Notes: generated by a model from the letters alone, not told the origin. DNA of 64,000 bases from Megaustenia siamemsis (GCA_032433765.1 JAVIAB010000025.1:39535067-39599066), one strand, 5' to 3'. Positions 1 through 11,533 are shown, numbered from the stretch's first letter. Numbers and translations: made by a program.

Positions 1-72
1 GGTCTGTAAAATGTATGGTCACTAACACCATATTCCCTACGCCACTTGGCGTGACGGGGGTACTTTACTTTT
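1..72 (+). mobile_element. SINE-A, 3' fragment at window edge
   Basis: This matches the 3' end of the SINE-A family, whose longer copies lie at 6471, 7277 and 38600. It carries the family's terminal palindrome (acgccacttggcgt) and runs into the T-rich tail. The 5' part lies outside the window. Confidence 0.75.
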
Positions 73-165
73 TTTTTTTCAACCACCGCTTCTGGTGGGC
101 TTTGAACCCAGATTCATGCTGTCCTGATGCCGACGTGGTACCTCTTGGATACCCAGCTCCCCACC
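73..165 (-). mobile_element. tRNA-like SINE head (family E)
   Basis: On the minus strand a B-box-like block (tgggttcaaagcccacc) follows a tRNA-like leader. The same head occurs at 55145-55235. Here it sits back to back with a body fragment of the same family in the opposite orientation. Confidence 0.45.
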
Positions 166-335
166 CTAAGAGAACCGAAGTCTAGCCCTCTCGGAATACG
201 TAAAAAAACAGAAGGTCCCGTGTGCAATTTGCGTACGTTAAAGAACCCTCGGCAGTTAGACATCGCAAAGAGTAGACCAAAATTGGTCGCATCCCGGGCA
301 CAATTTATCGGATAAATCTGCCTAAAAGGTTAAAG
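166..335 (+). mobile_element. SINE-E body fragment
   Basis: It contains the block ggtcccgtgtgca...cgttaaagaaccc, which is repeated in reverse at 54985-55045. Both copies continue into a similar segment (ggtcgcatcccgggcac here). The shared central domain shows that both copies derive from one SINE family. I did not match it to a named conserved SINE domain. Confidence 0.5.
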
Positions 336-475
336 CTCTCGACAATAAAAATATGAGAGAACCTCTGAACTCAGAGAATATCTGCCTGTATGACGGGGGA
401 CACCTGAGCACACGGCTGCCACTGTGAAAAATAGGAAAAAACTGATATTGACCATTGGCCCAAGATTCAGTGCTT
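336..475 (+). mobile_element. SINE-D, 3' fragment
   Basis: It shares aaaaatatgag, tatctgcctgt and cacacggctgcc in order with the fuller SINE-D copy at 58901-59236. The tRNA-like head is missing. Confidence 0.5.
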
Positions 476-497
476 CTGGACATCGCTAGAGATATAC

Positions 498-840
498 ATA
501 GTAATAAAGTAAAGTACCCCAGCCACGCCAAGTGGCGTGTAGGGAATATGGTGTTAGTGACCCGTCACGCCAAGTGGCGTGTAGGGAATATGGTGTTAGT
601 GACCCGTCACGCCAAGTGGCATGTAGGGAATATGGTGTTAGTGACCATAAATTCTACAGTCTACAGACCTTCGGCGCATGATTTTTGGGGTAATGTGGTC
701 GGTATTACGCCCGTGCCGCTTTACTTTCCCAGAAAAAAAATCCGGTACCCATTAAAGACTGGGCGAACGTGGAAGCCGTCAGTTGGGATCGAACCCTACC
801 TCTTGTCCTTTGTAGTCCAGTTCACTAACCACTGAGTTAT
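498..840 (-). mobile_element. SINE-A copy with internal triplication
   Basis: This is a tRNA-derived SINE read on the minus strand from about 840. It has an A-box-like ataactcagtggttagtgaa, a B-box-like gttcgatccc and the body shared with other SINE-A copies. It is flanked by an 8-bp duplication (agatatac) at 490-497 and 841-848. About 43 bp near the 3' palindrome (acgccaagtggcgt) is present three times in tandem at 518-650, where other copies have one. Confidence 0.8.
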
Positions 841-848
841 AGATATAC

Positions 849-1435
849 CTGGTGATCGCAAAAAAAATAAAATAAATAAATAAACAATAGGTTTGCCTAC
901 CGGAATAGGAGACGCCAGCGATATCGTTCTCCCGCATTCTAGAACAACTGTCAGTAATCCAGCAGGCACCAGAAGGTGAGCATCTCTCGATCACAAGAAA
1001 CCGACATACAGACAAAAAAACGTCTTATGTGTAGGTTCAGACATATCATATCTCAGACAAAATCAATATTTCCTCCACTGGTTATTTCCTTGCAAATAAA
1101 AACGGATTCCTATTTTATGAACTATTGCAAAATACACAGATGATGTTTTTGCAAATTACTTATCCATTTATAGCTGTTTTCGATTGTTGTCTTAATAAAT
1201 CGTCTGTTTATATCGACTACGTTATAGTTATAGGGTTGTATGTATTTTATTGGACGAGCCGTTATTATTTTTCTGTTACTAGTATGTCATATTTGTTTAT
1301 TTGTATTTCTTTATCTTGCTCTGGACGGTTGATTGGTAGTTTAGCAAACCGTTATAGGAAAACATCCATTGTTGTTGAAATAGAAACTAGACCAGGAATA
1401 AGAGAAACGTTGAGATGCAGGCGCGTCTCCCAATA
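849..1435. other. Stretch without recognised gene
   Basis: AT-rich sequence with a short (AAAT)n at 868-890. A 103-codon open frame at 1125-1436 shows no motif, and its codons look like AT-rich chance. Nothing here is supported as a gene. Confidence 0.5.
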
Positions 1436-1645
1436 ACAGAGCTGGAAGTTGTCAGCGGCCCACATCTGATGGCTTGCGCCAGGATCGGTGAACCAAAACC
1501 CTCCAGACCCTACTCCACCTCTCCGTGGTGCCTCCAATAACAGACTAACCTGTCTAGCCTGACCAAAAGAGTAGGAATCAAGAGGGAAGACAATCCGGTA
1601 CTCAAAAATGCCATGCTGAAGTCGGATGAGTTATGTTTCCTTTTT
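1436..1645 (+). mobile_element. Retroposon G, internal fragment
   Basis: It aligns block by block with the duplication-bounded G copy at 13490-13867: caggatcggtgaacca, gcctccaataac, gagggaagac, ctgaagtcggatg. The 3' end is missing and SINE-D follows. The type of element (non-coding retroposon or LINE 3' end) is unknown. Confidence 0.65.
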
Positions 1646-1654
1646 ACATTCGGC

Positions 1655-1945
1655 AGCTTTCACCGGTAACGAAGTCCCTAGAGACTGGGTAAGAATTTTG
1701 CGCGTTAATCCGTTTTCCCTGGCAGCCGTGTCCACAAAAGTCACTCGCCGCGCAGGCAGATAACTCAGTCTTCGGTGCTTATATTTTTCTTTTCAGCCGA
1801 TGAGTAATTGAGGTTTCAAGCCGGGCCTCGCTGTTAAGACCAGCGGTGCTTGTCGCAGAGAGAAATCACAAATAAAAATCCCAGCTGGTGCAGCCGGGAT
1901 TTGAACTCAACAACCTCTCTGTCTCGAGACTAACCAGTCCCCCAT
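1655..1945 (-). mobile_element. SINE-D copy
   Basis: This tRNA-derived SINE on the minus strand has its head at about 1945. It contains gactggttagtctcgagac and a B-box-like gttcaaatcccggc, and ends in the acgaagtccctagagac block. The same order is seen at 29251-29580 and 58901-59236. Confidence 0.7.
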
Positions 1946-2252
1946 TTCCAAGTGTCTCTAATATTCAATCAATCCATCTCTTTTCGCTCCCCCCCTTCCC
2001 CGATGTCACGTCGTTGGGTTCTCAACAATTTAATTATCGCTCGTGATGACGTAAAGAGTTACATGACTGGAATATTAACAATTTTTTAATCGTCCTTGAT
2101 GAGTGTAGTTTTAAATCAATGAAATGTTAACATAAACACGTGATTTATTTCATTAGAATGTGTCGAATTTGTGACAAAGGGCCATAATTTGTAGCCACGG
2201 GGAAAAAAAAAGGGGGGGGGGGAAATCAAGATATATATCGTCTCCGGAGAGA
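1946..2252. other. Spacer
   Basis: A short piece at 1948-1990 (tctctaatattcaatcaatcc) resembles the LINE-2 segment expanded at 42.97-43.2 kb. The rest is unremarkable AT-rich DNA with an oligo-A/G run at 2203-2222. Confidence 0.4.
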
Positions 2253-2567
2253 TAGAGAAAGAAAGAAAAAATGATAGCGAGAGAGAAAGAAAGAAAGAAA
2301 AAAATGATAGCGAGAGAGAGAGAGAGAAAGAAAGAAAGAAAAAATGATAGCGAAAGAGATAGAGATAGAGAGAGAAAGAAAGAAATAAAAAATGATAGCG
2401 AAAGAGAGAGAGAGAAAGAAAGAAAGAAAAAATGATAGCGAGAGAGAGAGAAAGAAAGAAAAAATGATAGCGAGAGAGAGAGAGAAAGAAAGAAAAAATG
2501 ATAGCGAGAGAGAGAGAGAAAGAAAGAAAAAAATTATAGAGAGAGAGAGAAAGAAAGAAAGAAACTA
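2253..2567 (+). repeat. Purine minisatellite (GAAA/GA with atgatagcg)
   Basis: Nearly all purine on the plus strand. (GA)n and (GAAA)n tracts of varying length are punctuated seven times by the motif aaatgatagcgagag at 32-48-bp spacing. The length differences come from the dinucleotide and tetranucleotide parts. Confidence 0.9.
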
Positions 2568-2667
2568 TACGGGCAACCGAATCACTTAAACAGACAGCTG
2601 CCTTCATAAGAGAGTGCGGAGTCCTAGTCTGATGGAGCCATGATCGCAGAAGAAGAAGAAATGAAAG

Positions 2668-2706
<39 letters not shown>

Positions 2707-2765
2707 GATGGAAGTTGTTGCAGCCTCATCCGACCCCGTTGAGAATCTGGTGAATTTTTTGTTTT
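2568..2765. repeat. Spacer with (AG)n tract
   Basis: About 90 bp of ordinary sequence, then gaagaagaagaa and a pure (AG)n at 2666-2702. It separates two blocks of the same purine minisatellite. Confidence 0.7.
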
Positions 2766-3023
2766 CGACTGAGAGAGAAAGAAATAAAAAATGATAGCGA
2801 GAGAGAAAGAAAGAAAGAAAAAATGATAGCGAGAGAGAAAGAAAGAAAGAAAAAATGATAGCGAGAGAGAGAGAGAGAGAAAGAAAGAAAGAAAAAATGA
2901 TAGCGAGAGAGAAAGAAAGAAAGAAAAAATGATAGCGAGAGAGAAAGAAAGAAAGAAAAAATGATAGCGAGAGAGAGAGAGAGAGAGAGAAAGAAAGAAA
3001 GAAAAAATGATAGCGAGAGAGAT

Positions 3024-3064
<41 letters not shown>

Positions 3065-3215
3065 AATAAAAAATGATAGCGAAAGAGAGAGAGAGAAAGA
3101 AAGAAAGAAAAAATGATAGCGAGAGAGAGAGAGAAAGAAAGAAAAAATGATAGCGAGAGAGAGAGAGAGAAAGAAAGAAAAAAATGATAGCGAGAGAGAG
3201 AGAGAATCGGAGAGA
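2766..3215 (+). repeat. Purine minisatellite, second block
   Basis: The same composite repeat as at 2253-2567, with about eleven atgatagcg motifs spaced 31-48 bp apart between (GA)n and (GAAA)n runs. Frames through it read as Leu/Ser/Phe-rich or Arg/Lys/Glu-rich low complexity and are not genes. Confidence 0.9.
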
Positions 3216-3290
3216 GAGGTAATCAGATTAGGTCGTGATAGTTGGCAAACCAGATGGCCTTCGGTCTTATAACGCACGAATGATGGTTTA

Positions 3291-4408
3291 TTTACTCACT
3301 CACTCACTCACTCACTCACTCACTCACTCACTCACCTCACTCACCTCACTCACTCACTCACTCACTCACTCACTCACTCGCTCACTCACTCACCTCACTC
3401 ACTCACTCACTCACTAACCTCACTCACCTCACTCACTCACTCACTCACCCACTCACTCACTCACTCACTCACTCACTCACTCACTCACTCACTCACCTCA
3501 CCTCACCTCACCTCACCTCACTCACCTCAACTCACCTCACTCACCTCAACTCACCTCACTCACCTCACCTCACTCACCTCAACTCACCTCACTCACCTCA
3601 ACTCACCTCACCTCAACTCACCTCACTCACCTCACTCACCTCACCTCACTCACCTCACCTCACTCACCTCACCTCACTCACCTCACCTCAACTCACCTCA
3701 CCTCAACTCACCTCACCTCAACTCACCTCACTCACCTCACTCACCTCACCTCACCTCACCTCACCTCAACTCACCTCACTCACCTCACCTCAACTCACCT
3801 CACCTCAACTCACCTCAACTCACCTCACCTCAACTCACCTCACTCACCTCACCTCACTCACCTCACCTCACTCACCTCACCTCAACTCACCTCAACTCAC
3901 CTCACTCACCTCACCTCACCTCAACTCACCTCAACTCACCTCACTCACCTCACCTCACTCACCTCACTCACCTCACTCACCTCACTCACCTCACTCACCT
4001 CACTCACCTCACCTCACTCACCTCACCTCACTCACCTCACCTCACTCACCTCACTCACCTCACTCACCTCACCTCAACTCACCTCACTCACCTCACCTCA
4101 CTCACCTCACCTCAACTCACCCTACTCACCTCACTCACCTCACTCAATTCACCTCACTCACTCACTCACCTCACTCACCTCACCTCAACTCACCTCACTC
4201 ACCTCACCTCAACTCACCTCACTCACCTCAACTCACCTCACTCACCTCACCTCACTCACCTCACTCACCTCAACTCACCTCACTCACCTCAACTCACCTC
4301 ACCTCAACTCACCTCACTCACAACTCACCTCACTCACCTCACTCACCTCACTCACCTCAACTCACCTCACTCACCTCACCTCACTCACCTCACTCACTCA
4401 CTCACTGA
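3291..4408 (+). repeat. CTCA/CCTCA satellite tract
   Basis: It opens as a clean (CTCA)n tract to about 3490. It then becomes an irregular mixture of ctcac, ctcaac and ctcacctca units for about 900 bp. Interleaving of 4-, 5- and 9-bp variants suggests repeated slippage and unequal exchange. Confidence 0.95.
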
Positions 4409-4489
4409 CCTCTTCCCCCCTTTACTGCCGTTCACAAACGTTTACACACGTATATACGTGCACACATATCTGCCATTCTGCATTTCTTT

Positions 4490-4675
4490 CTCTGTCTCTC
4501 TCACATTTCTCTTATTTTATCTATTGATTGTTTTCTATTTTCTTTCTATTATCTTTCTTAACCTTGTCCTTGTTTTTTTTTGTTAACAATTCTTTCCTTG
4601 TTTCTCTCTTTTTATCCCCTATCTTTCGCCCTCTCTTTTCCTGTTTTAAACGGTTACTGTATCAATCCATTTCGT

Positions 4676-4714
<39 letters not shown>

Positions 4715-5006
4715 ACAATCTTATTTTCTCTCTCAGTTTCTCTTTTTGTTTCTCTAAAATATTTCTGAACTCATCTGTCGTTTCATATTTTCTTGCTGTC
4801 TTCCTTTATTTTCTTTCTTTTACCCCCCACCCCCCCCCCCCCTTTTTTTTTTTCTTAATTCTATCTTATCCCACTTACATTTATACCCTTTTCTATCACT
4901 CACTTTGTTTGTTTGTTTGTTTGTTTCTTTGTTTGTTTCTGTATCTCTCTCTCTCTCTTTCTTTCGTTCTCTCTTTCTTTCTTTCTTTCTCTTTCTTTCT
5001 TTCTTA

Positions 5007-5037
<31 letters not shown>

Positions 5038-5302
5038 TCATCTCACGATTTTCCTCCCTCCCTCCCTCCCTCCCTCCCTCCCTCCTCCCTCCCTCCCTCC
5101 CTCCTTCCTTCCTTCCTTCCTTCCTTCCTTCCTTCCTTCCTTCCTTCCTTCCTTCCTTCCTTCCTTCCTTCCTTCCTTCCTTCCTTCCTTCCTTCCTTCC
5201 TTCCTTCCTTCCTCCCTTCCTCCCTTCCTCCCTCCCTCCCTCCCTCCCTCCCTTCCCTCCCTCCCTCCCTTTTTCTTTCTTTCTTTCTTTCTTTCTTTCT
5301 TT

Positions 5303-5367
<65 letters not shown>

Positions 5368-5402
5368 TTCTTCTTTCTTTCTTTCTTTCATTCTTTCTTT
5401 GT
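4490..5402 (+). repeat. Compound pyrimidine microsatellite
   Basis: Successive runs of (CT)n 4679-4711, C/T homopolymers 4826-4853, (TTTG)n 4905-4935, (CTTT)n 4965-5040, (CCCT)n 5052-5103, (CCTT)n 5103-5212, mixed C/T, then (CTTT)n 5272-5400. The plus strand is nearly all pyrimidine. Frames encode only Ser/Phe/Leu/Pro repeats. Confidence 0.95.
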
Positions 5403-5469
5403 CATGCTCCTATTTTCTCCTGCACTTTCATCCACTTTCTCTTCACCTCACTTGTACAGTCCCTCCTCC

Positions 5470-6150
5470 TCCTTCTCCCACACTCGATCCCTCACTAAAC
5501 CCAACAACAGAAAGTATGCTCCCACAAATCAACAATCAGTCTTCTCTCACACTCCGTCCCCTCACTAAACCCAACAACAGAAAGTATGCTCCCACAAATC
5601 AACAATCAGTCTTCTCTCACACTCCGTCCCCTCACTAAACCCGACAACAGAAAGTATGCTCCCACAAATCAACAATCAGTCTTCTCTCACACTCCGTCCC
5701 CTCACTAAACCCAACAACAGAAAGTATGCTCCCACAAATCAACAATCAGTCTTCTCTCACACTCCGTCCCCTCACTAAACCCGACAACAGAAAGTATGCT
5801 CCCACACTCCGTCCCCTCACTAAACCCAACAACAGAATGTATGCTCCCACAAATCAACAATCAGTCATCTCCCACACTCCGTCCCCTCACTAAACCCAAC
5901 AACAGAAAGTATGCTCCCACAAATCAACAATCAGTCATCTCCCACACTCCGACCCCTCACTAAACCCGACAACAGAAAATATGTTCCCACAAATCAACAA
6001 TCAGTCTTCTCCCACACTCCGACCCCTCACTAAACCCAACAACAGAAAGTATGCTCCCACAAATCAACAATCAGTCATCTCCCACATTCCGACCCCTCAC
6101 TAAACCCAACAACAGAAAATATGTTCCCACAAATCAACAATCAGTCTCAC
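5470..6150 (+). repeat. 70-bp minisatellite
   Basis: The 70-bp unit contains cactaaacccaacaacag and caaatcaacaatcagtc. There are about ten copies. One copy near 5780-5810 is internally deleted. Differences such as cccaac/cccgac and gtcttc/gtcatc define sub-variants. Confidence 0.95.
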
Positions 6151-6461
6151 AAATGCAGGTTGTTTCAATTATTTACCAACGATATATTTGTGTACTACTT
6201 TCCTCCTCTCTCACGTGTCCTCCAGGCCCTTGATATGACACAAATAGATGCCCGTACTTGTTCATCCCCAATCCTTCAACATGTCACATCATCCATCAGC
6301 TCCCACCTCCTAATCTCACATTCTATGATGTTGCTGTAAGCAAAACTCCTCATTAGTATCGATTTGTTTTACCCGAACTCTGTACTCGCCTTTTTGTCGA
6401 TATTTGTGAGCTTCGATTCCATCCTTGATACTTTCAAACCTCAGTGTATATGGTCTTTAGC
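6151..6461. other. Spacer, no gene seen
   Basis: Mixed-composition sequence with no motif or convincing splice site that I can identify. Confidence 0.5.
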
Positions 6462-6470
6462 GTCTTGACA

Positions 6471-6735
6471 AAGGGATGCTATCTCAGTGGCTAGTGAACT
6501 GGACTACAAAGTACAAGAGATCCGTTTCGATCCTGATCGACGGCTTCCGGGTTCACCCAGCCTTAAATAGGCACAGGATTTTTTTTCTGAGAAAGTGAAG
6601 CGGCACGGGCGTAATACCGACCTCATTACCCCAAAATTCGTGTGCCGAAGGTCTGTAAAATTTATGGTCACTAACACCATATTCCCTAAACGCCACTTGG
6701 CGTGACGGGGCTCTTTACTTTTTTTTTCCTCTGGT
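6471..6735 (+). mobile_element. SINE-A, near full length with duplication
   Basis: The A-box region (gctatctcagtggctagtg), B-box (gtttcgatcctg), body and terminal palindrome are all present, ending in a T-rich tail. The 9-bp duplication gtcttgaca flanks it at 6462-6470 and 6736-6744, as expected for target-primed insertion by a partner LINE. Confidence 0.85.
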
Positions 6736-6849
6736 GTCTTGACAGACGATTGGTAGCAAGCAGTTATAAGTCAGTACTTTGGTAAAATATTAGTGTCTTT
6801 TGCTGGATTTTGTTTTGCTGAACAGCTTCTATCGTGGATGAATCTGCCA

Positions 6850-7108
6850 GGACAAGTCGTAGTAAAGAGCGCCGTCACGCCAAGTGGCGTATAAGAATAT
6901 GGTGTTAGTGACCTTACATTTTACAGACCCACGGCACATGAATTTTGGGGTAATGAGGTCGGTATTACGCCCGTGCCGTTTTACTTTTCCAGAAAAAAAT
7001 CCGGTACCCATTAAAGGCTGGGTGAACTGGAGCCGTCAGTTGGTATCGAACACTACCTCTTGTCCTTTGCAGTCCAGTTCAGTAACAACTGAGCTATCAC
7101 GGCTCCCT
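6850..7108 (-). mobile_element. SINE-A, near full length with duplication
   Basis: Read on the minus strand from 7108 (gccgtgatagctcagtt...) to the palindrome at about 6872. The 9-bp duplication aatctgcca is at 6841-6849 and 7109-7117. It is opposite in orientation to its neighbours at 6471 and 7277. Confidence 0.85.
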
Positions 7109-7276
7109 AATCTGCCAATATGGGATATACAATTCCGACCTCAGAATGAACAAGATGTATTCGTGGTGCCCGGCCTTGTCTCCTTGCTCCTGCGCCTTTC
7201 GACTCCAGAATCTGAACTCATGACTGCCATGAAAGTTGTGCTATTCTTTTTTTTTTGGTTATCCATGTGCTACGAT

Positions 7277-7538
7277 CAGGAGCCGCGATAGCTCAGTGTT
7301 TAGTGAACTCAACTACAAAGGACAAGAGTTAGGGTTCGATCCCAACCGACGGCTTCCGCTTCACCCAGCCTTTAATGGGTACCAGTTTTTTTTTCTGGGA
7401 AAGTAAAGCGGCACGGGCGTAATACCGACCACATTACCCCAAAAATCGTGTGCCGAAGGTCTGTAAAATTTATGGTCACTAACACCATATCCCCCTATTG
7501 CCACTTGGTGTGACGGGGGTACTTTCCTTTTTTTTTTA
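7277..7538 (+). mobile_element. SINE-A, full length with duplication
   Basis: This is the clearest copy. It has head gccgcgatagctcagtg, B-box gttcgatccc, body, palindrome-like end and T-rich tail, 262 bp in all. It is flanked by a perfect 12-bp duplication atgtgctacgat at 7265-7276 and 7539-7550. Confidence 0.9.
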
Positions 7539-7664
7539 ATGTGCTACGATTTGCAGCCAGATTTTCCCAGTTTCTTTCTGTGGTAGAGAATGCATAAGGA
7601 AGCTCCCCACCTTTCATGAAAAAAAAAAAACCGCAGTAGTTGTTATTGATCTGACATACTGATG

Positions 7665-8050
7665 ATAGTGTCTGTCAGATTTGGTTCATGGAAAGGCTTT
7701 ATTAAGTTCATCAAATATTATATAGATGCCAGAGCAATGATAAAAATAACCACTACAGAGATGAAATGTGTTAGACGAATGGCAATGCGCAGTCTGAGAG
7801 ATAAGATCAGAAATGAAGAACTGAAAAAAAGGCAGGAATGGTTCCCGCCATAGAGAAACAAGAGATAACATTTTTTTGGCCACGTGATAAATAAGAAAGA
7901 TCAAAACAGAACATAATGAGCCTTCAGTAAACGTTGCGAGAACACCGCACGCATGGGCCGATCACGAATAAGATATATTGATGGAATATTAAAAACGCTA
8001 GGAAACTTAACAGCGGGAAAGGCAAAAGATCGCAAATGATATCTCCCCTC
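7665..8050 (+). mobile_element. LINE-2 3' ORF relic
   Basis: Decayed C-terminus of a non-LTR retrotransposon polyprotein. The first frame gives TTEMKCVRRM...RDKIRNEELKK, typical of the region after the reverse transcriptase. After a frameshift come FFGHVINKK and, past stops, GRSRIRYIDGILKTLGN and AGKAKDRK. Related pieces lie at 18722-18905 and 42955-43360. Confidence 0.65.
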
Positions 8051-8127
8051 GATCTGAAAGGTAAGTGAGGAAGGAAAGAAGAAGAAGATTTATATGTAAA
8101 AAAAAAAGTAAAGGTTTCCTCCACGCT

Positions 8128-8472
8128 TTGTCAGGCATATGTGGAACATAATGTTAGTGACTGTATTTAACTATGACTAAAGATTAATTTTCGAGTGATG
8201 TGGTCGGTATAACGCCAGGCCACCTTTACTCCAGTTCTCTTCTCCTCCCCCCCCCCCCAAAAAAAAAAAAAAAAAAAAAAAAATTAAAAAAAAGAACAAC
8301 AAAAAACTGATATTTATTTTGTTTTAAAAAAAAAATCAGTCTTGTATTTTGAGAGGCTGTGTGAACTGTGAAGCCTTGTTGGTCCATACTATTCCACCAC
8401 ATCTGGGAATTTGAACGCGTACTCTTGTGACCAGGAAGGGAGCTCACTAACCACTCAGCCACCAAGGCTAGA
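8128..8472 (-). mobile_element. Diverged SINE-A relative
   Basis: The minus strand starts with the tRNA-like head ccttggtggctgagtggtta and a B-box-like tcaaattccc. The other end keeps aatgttagtgac and gatgtggtcggtat of the SINE-A body. The internal T-rich stretch (A-rich on the plus strand, 8258-8335) is expanded. An old copy or a subfamily. Confidence 0.6.
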
Positions 8473-8607
8473 AATAATAACAGCACAGCTCTGTGGCCAC
8501 TATGTAACCGGAAATTGTGAGACGATTCCAGGAAAAACAAATCTGGGTTCCAAGACTTTTCCCCAAACAAAATACTGTAGGGTAATGTCTTCTCTTTTCC
8601 TATTATC

Positions 8608-8929
<322 letters not shown>

Positions 8930-9405
8930 ATCAACCCATCCACCAACCCATCTAACGACCTCTCGAGCCGAAGAATAGGGTAGAAATACTGAACTCTCTA
9001 TGCCCAACTATCTTTGCTATGACTTTTCACTGAATTCGCATGTCGTCTCATCACATCTCCATGTACTTGGCAAGCCTCACATGCTGATGCTGCTGTTGTT
9101 GCCTCACGCCTCAGTATTCATTTTAGTGTTTCTCTAAATCGGTCTTTGTTTCCTCTACCCTCTGCTTCCCATTTGAGGGCTGCTTTGCTGTTCTCGTCAC
9201 ATGGCCAACATGTGTCCACTTTTTTTTCTTTGAATATAGATGCTGTTATTACCGTTGACTTCAATACAGAGATATTAACATTACTTTCCAAATTACATTG
9301 CAATATTTCATATCATCCAATGTAATTTTGCGCAATTTGTAAATGGAAGCTTTAGATCATATGGCTTTTAGAGCAGAGCTGCAGGATAAAGGAAAAGCTG
9401 TGGAG
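8930..9405. other. Spacer, no gene seen
   Basis: Ordinary AT-rich sequence with a short T run at 9219. I found no motif, splice-flanked exon or element boundary. Confidence 0.5.
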
Positions 9406-9407
9406 AT

Positions 9408-10097
9408 GAAATGTTATCGTATCATAAATGTTATCGTAAGGTTTAGGCATCTCTTACTTAGATCGTATCACAAATGTTATAGTAAGGTTTGGACATCTCT
9501 TACTTAGATCGTATCACAAATGTTATAGTAAGGTTTTGGGAATCTCTTACTTAGATCGTAAAATGTTATCGTAAGGTTTTGGGCATCTCTTACTTAGATT
9601 GTATCACAAATGTTATCGTAAGGTTTGGGCATCTCTTACTTAGATTGTATCACAAATGTTATCGTAAGGTTTTGGGCATCTCTTACTTAGATTGTATCAC
9701 AAATGTTATCGTAAGGTTTGGGCATCTCTTACTTAGATTGTATCACAAATGTTATCGTAAGGTTTTGGGCATCTCTTACTTAGATTGTATCACAAATGTT
9801 ATCGTAAGGTTTGGGCATCTCTTACTTAGATCGTATCACAAATGTTATCGTAAGGTTTTGGGCATCTCTTACTTAGATCGTATCACAAATGTTATCGTAA
9901 GGTTTTGGTCTTCTCTTACTTAGATCGTATCGCAAATGTTATCGTAAGGTTTTGGGCATCTCTTACTTAGATCGTATCACAAATGTTATCGTAAGGTTTT
10001 GGTCATCTCTTACTTAGACCGTATCACAAATGTTATCGTAAGGTTTTGGTCATCTCTTACTTAGATCGTATCACAAATGTTATCGTAAGGTTTTGGG
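9408..10097 (+). repeat. 46/47-bp minisatellite
   Basis: About 15 copies of a unit with caaatgttatcgtaagg and catctcttacttagat. Units alternate between 46 and 47 bp (ggtttggg versus ggttttggg). The last unit runs without a break into SINE-C at 10098. Confidence 0.95.
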
Positions 10098-10260
10098 CAC
10101 GAAGTTAGCCGAGTTGGCAGTGTTCCCTAGGGGTTGGCTTCTCGTGGCAAGGCGCTATGCCAAGGAGTACGGGTTCAATTCTGCTTCAGACCATATGTTG
10201 TTCTTTATTGTTTTCTGTTCTTGATTATTTGTCATTTTTTCCGAGTGCTGTAAAAGATAC
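10098..10260 (+). mobile_element. SINE-C copy
   Basis: tRNA-like head with an A-box region (gttagccgagttggcagtg) and B-box (gggttcaattctgc). It continues into ccatatgttgttctttattg and ttttttccgagtgctg, shared with the foldback copies at 15.4 and 16.0 kb. Confidence 0.7.
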
Positions 10261-10974
10261 CTCTTCCTCTGAAATGATTTACCCCTCACGAGCAGTCTCA
10301 TAACCCACTCTTAACATGGCAATCTTCATGACTTTTCGACGAACAGCGTAAACTTTAGCGAATATCGTTCGTTGTTGAATATTTGTTTATTAATTAACAC
10401 AACCTATTTATTACTCGGGGTTTTTTCGGTGTCAATTTTATTATTATTATTATTTATTTAGAGTTTGATAATTCTATATTTTGTTAAGATCACTCAGCAT
10501 CTTTCAGTACGGAAGTTTTTTTTTTAATCAATTTAGCGGTAAGATTTCAGAGACAAAATTTGTCATGTTTTTAAATTTTAATCTACATGTTTATTTGTAT
10601 CTAATACTTAGCATATTATATATTAATTTTTAGATAACTAAAAAAGGAAATATATTTCACCTATACCAAGATGATACAAGACATAAAAAAAGAATATGGT
10701 TTGATGACAGATTACACTATTCAAATTGAGAGTGACGCACTCTACGGCGAAACCTACGAAAAGAGTTAAATCTCGGCGTAAACACATCGGCCCGTTCGGT
10801 CACGTAAATGGAGCGATGTTCTCTCTATAGATATATTAAATAGACGACGTAGAGGAGGATGATAATGAGGAAGTAGTTGACAAGGAGGATCAGGACGATG
10901 AGGAAGAGAAGGAAGGAGATGAGAAGATTGATGAAGAATGATTTGATTTACTTGAATGAATCTTCAGTTTGGTG
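10261..10974. other. AT-rich spacer
   Basis: AT-rich with a (ATT)n at 10438-10460. At 10841-10942 one frame encodes about 33 mostly acidic residues between stops. This is a GA-rich low-complexity run and not a supported exon. Confidence 0.5.
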
Positions 10975-11325
10975 GCAAGGCACGCTGGTGTAACGAGCAC
11001 GACGATAGACTTCCCAAGTTTTGGCTGATTTTGAGTGCGGAACAACAATGGATAGCTGTGATCTTCTGAATGTCCTTAGGGACGCAGGGCGAAAAAACGA
11101 CTAAAAAAATGGCCCGAATCCGCAGCTATGAAGATGATTCACGTTTATCATGTCAAGGTGGGAGGTGCCGGACGGCAGCGCCACACAGGAACCCAAAGAA
11201 GACTTGTCAACCAACACAACATCGGTGACGTTAGTCGCTACACATTGATGGCCATTCTTCTGAAAAGATCTGAGCACTTATGGTCTTGTCCGATGTGCAG
11301 TGAGTATAACCTGCGTATTAAACGA
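10975..11325 (+). mobile_element. I-like LINE, RNase H and C-terminal relic
   Basis: Three frames together read as the end of an RNase-H-bearing LINE ORF: gcacgctggtgt (HAGV), then DSCDLLNVLRDAGRKND, then RRLVNQHNIGDVSRYTL and SEHLWSCPMCSEYN. The same C-terminal tail occurs at 12800 and at 24469, where it borders the giant 45-bp array. Frameshifts show it is dead. Confidence 0.7.
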
Positions 11326-11533
11326 AACTAAACTTAACTTGAGTAACAAAAACATTTGTGTGTGCATTGCTGTTTTGCTGTAAATTTTGAACGTTTTTTT
11401 TTTGTAAGACGGTATTGTGCTGTTGTACACGAAAGTGTGTACTCCCTTAGTGTATAGTGTACACAAGAAAAGCAAAGTTAGTGTTATTTGTTAAACTATA
11501 ATGTAATTATCAAACTATCGTGTTCCCAAACAG

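Noticed and set aside
1125..1436. 103-codon frame with hydrophobic segments
   Set aside because: AT-rich composition and no conserved motif; it runs into retroposon G.
4528..5638. Long Ser/Phe/Leu/Pro-rich frames
   Set aside because: These are translations of CT-, CTTT- and CCTT-type microsatellites and exist in all frames.
7277..7380. Functional tRNA gene
   Set aside because: A- and B-box similarity is clear, but no cloverleaf closes and the sequence continues into a SINE body with a target duplication.
10841..10942. Acidic mini-exon (DDVEEDDNEEVVDKED...)
   Set aside because: It is bounded by stops with no consensus splice sites; a GA-rich low-complexity run explains it.
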